Below are positions 14,064-16,368 of a DNA stretch of 16,368 bases, one piece after another. A program made the position numbers and the translations under genes. Position 1 is the first letter of the stretch. Each line of letters opens with the position of its first letter. The notes beneath the pieces were generated by a model that worked only from the letters and a program-made list of their open reading frames with translations, searched no databases and had not been told where the DNA came from. This stretch comes from an uncultured Prevotellaceae bacterium (GTDB taxonomy: Bacteria > Bacteroidota > Bacteroidia > Bacteroidales > Muribaculaceae), in the NCBI GenBank assembly GCA_937904375.1, contig CALDIG010000057.1, forward strand, positions 1 to 16,368. The letters run 5' to 3'.

Positions 14064-14118
14064 GACGAGACAGGTCTCGTCCCTACATTCCCGGATGAGA
14101 CAGGTCTCGTCCTTACAT
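14064..14118. repeat. Two tandem GTCTCGTCCCTACA palindromes in the clpS leader
   Basis: GACGAGAC-AG-GTCTCGTC (14064-14081) and GATGAGAC-AG-GTCTCGTC (14094-14111) repeat with a 30-bp period, each followed by CCCTACATT or CCTTACATT. The second has one T opposite G, which is still a wobble pair in RNA. Both should form 8-bp hairpins 18-65 nt before the clpS start codon. Confidence 0.8.
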
Positions 14119-14128
14119 TAAATTAATT

Positions 14129-14431
14129 ATGGCAAAACAGCAAGGTTCTGTAAAAGAGCGTGGGAGGGTGTTTACTAACTACCCCAAGCATTACAAGGTG
14201 ATATTCCACAACGATGATTTCACTACTATGGATTTTGTGGTGAAAGTGCTTGTGGAGGTGTTCTATAAGCCCGAGAGTGAGGCTACTGCCATCATGCTTG
14301 CTGTGCATGAGGACGGTAGGGCAGTGGTGGGCATCTATAGCTACGACATGGCGGCATCGCTGACCAACAGGGGCATTGCCATGGCGAAGGCGGAGGGATA
14401 CCCGCTTCGCATCACCTATGAGCCGGAATAG
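14129..14431 (+). CDS. clpS: ATP-dependent Clp protease adaptor ClpS
   Basis: ClpS binds N-degron substrates (bulky hydrophobic N-terminal residues) and hands them to the ClpA unfoldase of the ClpAP protease in the cytoplasm. The protein has 100 residues, the usual length. Family marks are HYKVIFHNDDFTTMDFVV (residues 21-38; the N-D-D and following T-M-D-F line the N-degron pocket), the helix KVLVEVFYKPESEATAIML, VHEDGRAVVGIY and the C-terminal PLRITYEPE. The disordered N-terminal tail (residues 1-18), which in E. coli inserts into ClpA, is short and basic. clpA follows after 122 nt, matching the role. The start at 14129 lies in an AT-rich leader after two palindromic repeats. Identification is secure. 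Confidence 0.95.
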   Translation: MAKQQGSVKERGRVFTNYPKHYKVIFHNDDFTTMDFVVKVLVEVFYKPESEATAIMLAVHEDGRAVVGIYSYDMAASLTNRGIAMAKAEGYPLRITYEPE

Positions 14432-14443
14432 CTTTTATAGTAT

Positions 14444-14464
14444 ATAGTTCATAGTTCATAGTTT
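14444..14464. repeat. Three tandem heptads ATAGTTC
   Basis: ATAGTTC, ATAGTTC and ATAGTTT are head to tail from 14444 to 14464, 12 nt after the clpS stop codon. This is another short heptad array of different sequence from those at 7654 and 9485. Confidence 0.7.
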
Positions 14465-14470
14465 TTGTAA

Positions 14471-14524
14471 AACTGTGGTACAGTTAACTTTTTTTTGGGA
14501 ATGTTTTGTGAAAAGAAAGTTAAC
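14471..14524 (+). promoter_or_regulatory. Two overlapping hairpins between clpS and clpA
   Basis: Hairpin 1 is AACTGT-GGT-ACAGTT (14471-14485), followed three bases later by eight T, like a weak terminator. Hairpin 2 pairs 14483-14496 (GTTAAC followed by T8) with 14511-14524 (AAAAGAAAGTTAAC): 14 bp with one G:U pair and a 14-nt loop. The two share 14483-14485 and hairpin 2 buries the T run, so they cannot both form. This could tune clpA expression relative to clpS, or simply be a terminator followed by an unseen clpA promoter. Confidence 0.45.
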
Positions 14525-14553
14525 AACTTGCGAAACTTGAATAATGAGATGAT

Positions 14554-16368
14554 ATGGCAAAAGAAATTGTAAATAGTTTTCATTTGCAGGTGGCGATGCG
14601 TTTGTCGATTGACAATGCCGTTGCCATGCGCCACCCGTTTTTTACTCCCGAGCATCTGGTGTGCTCAATTTTTGTCACTCAGCCGGTTCTTGAAGCCCTC
14701 AAGGAGATGGGGCTTGACACTACGGTGTTGACGGCTCCCTTGCGTGGTTACTTACGCGATCTTGATAGGGTGCCCGATGATCGCTCTTATAACCTCGAGC
14801 CTTCTCAGCAGTTCCAGCAGATGATAATGGGTGCTGTCGAGATTATGCAGTCGTCGTCGGCCCTGGAGCTTGAGATTACGCATGTGATACGTGCTGCGAT
14901 GTATCTCGACAACTCGCTGGTGGCTAATGTCCTGAATGCTATCGCTACCGAGCATGACGACTTTCTGGGCACTCTTATTTGGAAGGTAGAGGAGATTACC
15001 AATAAATTTCCTGTCAAGGGTCGTGAGATGCACGACGGCGGCGGGCTGGCGGTAGAAGAGTATGGTGGTAGGCGGCATGTACGTTTGACATCTGACGATG
15101 ATTTGCCTCTTGATGATGACCTAGACATAGGCACTTGGCACGACGATGACGAATATCTGATGGATGAAATGGCGCGTGAGTCGGCTATCAGCGACTACGT
15201 CACATGCATTAACGACCATCTCAAGGACCACAACCCGCTCATAGGTCGGGAGGCCGAGCTGGAGCGCACCATCCATGTGCTGTGCCGCAAGGACAAGAAC
15301 AACCCGCTGCATGTGGGCGAGCCTGGCGTGGGCAAGACGGCTCTCATCTACGGCCTGGCGCAGCGCATCGAGGACGGCAATGTGCCCGACACCCTCAGGG
15401 GTTTCAAGATTTACCAGATTGACATGGCGGCGATGCTTGCCGGCACGCAATATCGCGGCGATTTTGAGAAGCGTGTCAAGCAGACGATGGACTACTTGTC
15501 GGGACTCGACAACGCCATCGTTTATATTGATGAGATACACAGCATAATAGGTGCGGGAGCTACTGGCGACAGCGCCATGGATGCCTCCAACATGCTCAAG
15601 CCCTATCTCGAGGGCGGCAAGCTGCGGTTCATCGGGGCGACGACCTACGAGGAGTTCAATCGCCAACTCTCACGCAGCAAGGGCATAGTGCGCCGCTTTC
15701 AGCAAATCGACATCCTTGAGCCGTCGGTTGGTGAGACCATTGAGATACTCAACGGTCTGAAGAAGGGTTACGAGAAGTATCACCATGTGACCTATGCTCC
15801 CGCGGCGATAGAATATGCGGTGCGGGCGAGTGCCAAGCACATCATGGGGCGCTTCCTGCCCGACAAGGCCATCGACCTCATCGACGAGGCGGGGGCCTCC
15901 CGCCACATCCATCCCACTGACAAGAAACGGCAAACGGTAGATAAGGCGCTTATCGACGACGTGCTGATGAAGGTGATGAAAATCAACGCTACCGCCATGA
16001 AGGAGGACAACAACGCCCAGCTCAAGACCCTGGAGAAGCGCATCAAGAGCGTGATTTATGGTCAGGACCAGGCGGTGCAGGAAGTGGTGGAGGCAGTGCA
16101 GCTGTCGAAGGCGGGGCTTATCGACGACGGCAAGCCGCTGGCATCGCTGCTCTTTGTGGGGCCCACTGGTGTGGGCAAGACCGAGGTGGCGCGCGTGCTG
16201 GCGCGTGAGCTGGGCGTGGAGCTGGTGCGCTTCGACATGAGCGAATACACCGAGAAGCACACCGTAGCCAAGCTCATCGGTTCGCCTGCTGGCTATGTGG
16301 GCTATGAGGACGGCGGATTGCTCACCGATGCCATCCGCAAGACCCCTAACTGCGTGTTGCTGCTCGAC
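14554..16368 (+). CDS. clpA: ATP-dependent Clp protease ATP-binding subunit ClpA (3' end beyond window)
   Basis: ClpA is the hexameric AAA+ unfoldase that feeds substrates into the ClpP chamber, with ClpS as adaptor. 605 codons are present without a stop up to the window edge; family members have about 740-760 residues. The Clp_N domain occupies residues about 1-140 (FHLQVAMRLSIDNAVAMRHP). A very acidic linker (about 178-200, with DLPLDDDLDIGTWHDDDEY) joins it to the first ATPase. Nucleotide-binding domain 1 has Walker A GEPGVGKT (255-262), Walker B VYIDE (D326, E327) and the arginine-finger region VRRFQ. There is no long ClpB/ClpC-type middle domain. Domain 2 begins around 500, with Walker A GPTGVGKT (536-543); the window ends at its Walker B, VLLLD. 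The ATG at 14554 starts the conserved N-domain. Missing beyond the edge are the rest of domain 2 and the ClpP-binding loop, so ClpP interaction cannot be checked here. Adjacent clpS supports ClpA rather than ClpC. Confidence 0.95.
   Translation, partial: MAKEIVNSFHLQVAMRLSIDNAVAMRHPFFTPEHLVCSIFVTQPVLEALKEMGLDTTVLTAPLRGYLRDLDRVPDDRSYNLEPSQQFQQMIMGAVEIMQSSSALELEITHVIRAAMYLDNSLVANVLNAIATEHDDFLGTLIWKVEEITNKFPVKGREMHDGGGLAVEEYGGRRHVRLTSDDDLPLDDDLDIGTWHDDDEYLMDEMARESAISDYVTCINDHLKDHNPLIGREAELERTIHVLCRKDKNNPLHVGEPGVGKTALIYGLAQRIEDGNVPDTLRGFKIYQIDMAAMLAGTQYRGDFEKRVKQTMDYLSGLDNAIVYIDEIHSIIGAGATGDSAMDASNMLKPYLEGGKLRFIGATTYEEFNRQLSRSKGIVRRFQQIDILEPSVGETIEILNGLKKGYEKYHHVTYAPAAIEYAVRASAKHIMGRFLPDKAIDLIDEAGASRHIHPTDKKRQTVDKALIDDVLMKVMKINATAMKEDNNAQLKTLEKRIKSVIYGQDQAVQEVVEAVQLSKAGLIDDGKPLASLLFVGPTGVGKTEVARVLARELGVELVRFDMSEYTEKHTVAKLIGSPAGYVGYEDGGLLTDAIRKTPNCVLLLD

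Noticed and set aside
15121..16260. Antisense frames over clpA
   Set aside because: clpA is open and rich in AAA+ motifs on the plus strand; the antisense products match nothing recognisable.

Overview
The window looks like chromosomal DNA from a Bacteroidota gut-type bacterium, most likely order Bacteroidales (Muribaculaceae- or Prevotella-like). Support comes from Bacteroidota-type promoters (-7 boxes of the form TAnnTTTG, several exact), A-rich leaders with few Shine-Dalgarno sites, secreted proteins with chitobiase-like (CHB_HEX) modules, a C-terminus resembling a type IX secretion sorting domain, a four-helix-bundle (IVP-like) gene, and many short palindromic and tandem repeats between genes. 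The family-level placement is inference.

Layout. 1-278: two copies of a 55-bp direct repeat and a strong hairpin. 279-7631: a cluster for secreted nucleic-acid degradation. A dockerin-bearing NUC1-type nuclease runs leftward. Divergent from it is a two-gene unit: a multidomain surface or secreted protein with an OB-like region, then a second NUC1 nuclease with 19 nt between them. After a perfect terminator comes a secreted endonuclease/exonuclease/phosphatase (EEP) protein. All three nucleases keep the catalytic residues I could locate. 7632-8265: a four-helix-bundle gene broken by a frameshifting deletion, bracketed by inverted arrays of the 7-nt unit GTGGAAN. The right-hand array lies inside the 5' end of the next gene, a U32-family (TrhP/RlhA-like) protein (8151-9482). 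9657-10730: an OmpH/Skp-like periplasmic chaperone and a small PepSY-like secreted protein. 10731-11016: a 286-bp convergent spacer with nested inverted repeats and a doubtful 55-codon ORF. 11017-13733, leftward: hutH and hutI with ATGA overlap (histidine to urocanate; imidazolonepropionate to formiminoglutamate; hutU and the last step are not here). 13863-13934: tRNA-Arg(CCU), leftward. 14129 to the end, rightward: clpS and the first 605 codons of clpA, the adaptor and unfoldase of the ClpAP protease.

The most interesting points are (1) the secreted nuclease cluster, whose proteins share modules and look like mosaics, with AT-rich 5' domains joined to GC-rich 3' domains; (2) heptanucleotide tandem arrays of different consensus at several junctions, one translated as part of the U32 protein; (3) a family of GTCCCTACA-flanked palindromes at three loci, two copies of which sit in the probable clpS leader. 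I see no obvious new defence system, CRISPR array, insertion sequence with transposase, or prophage in this window.
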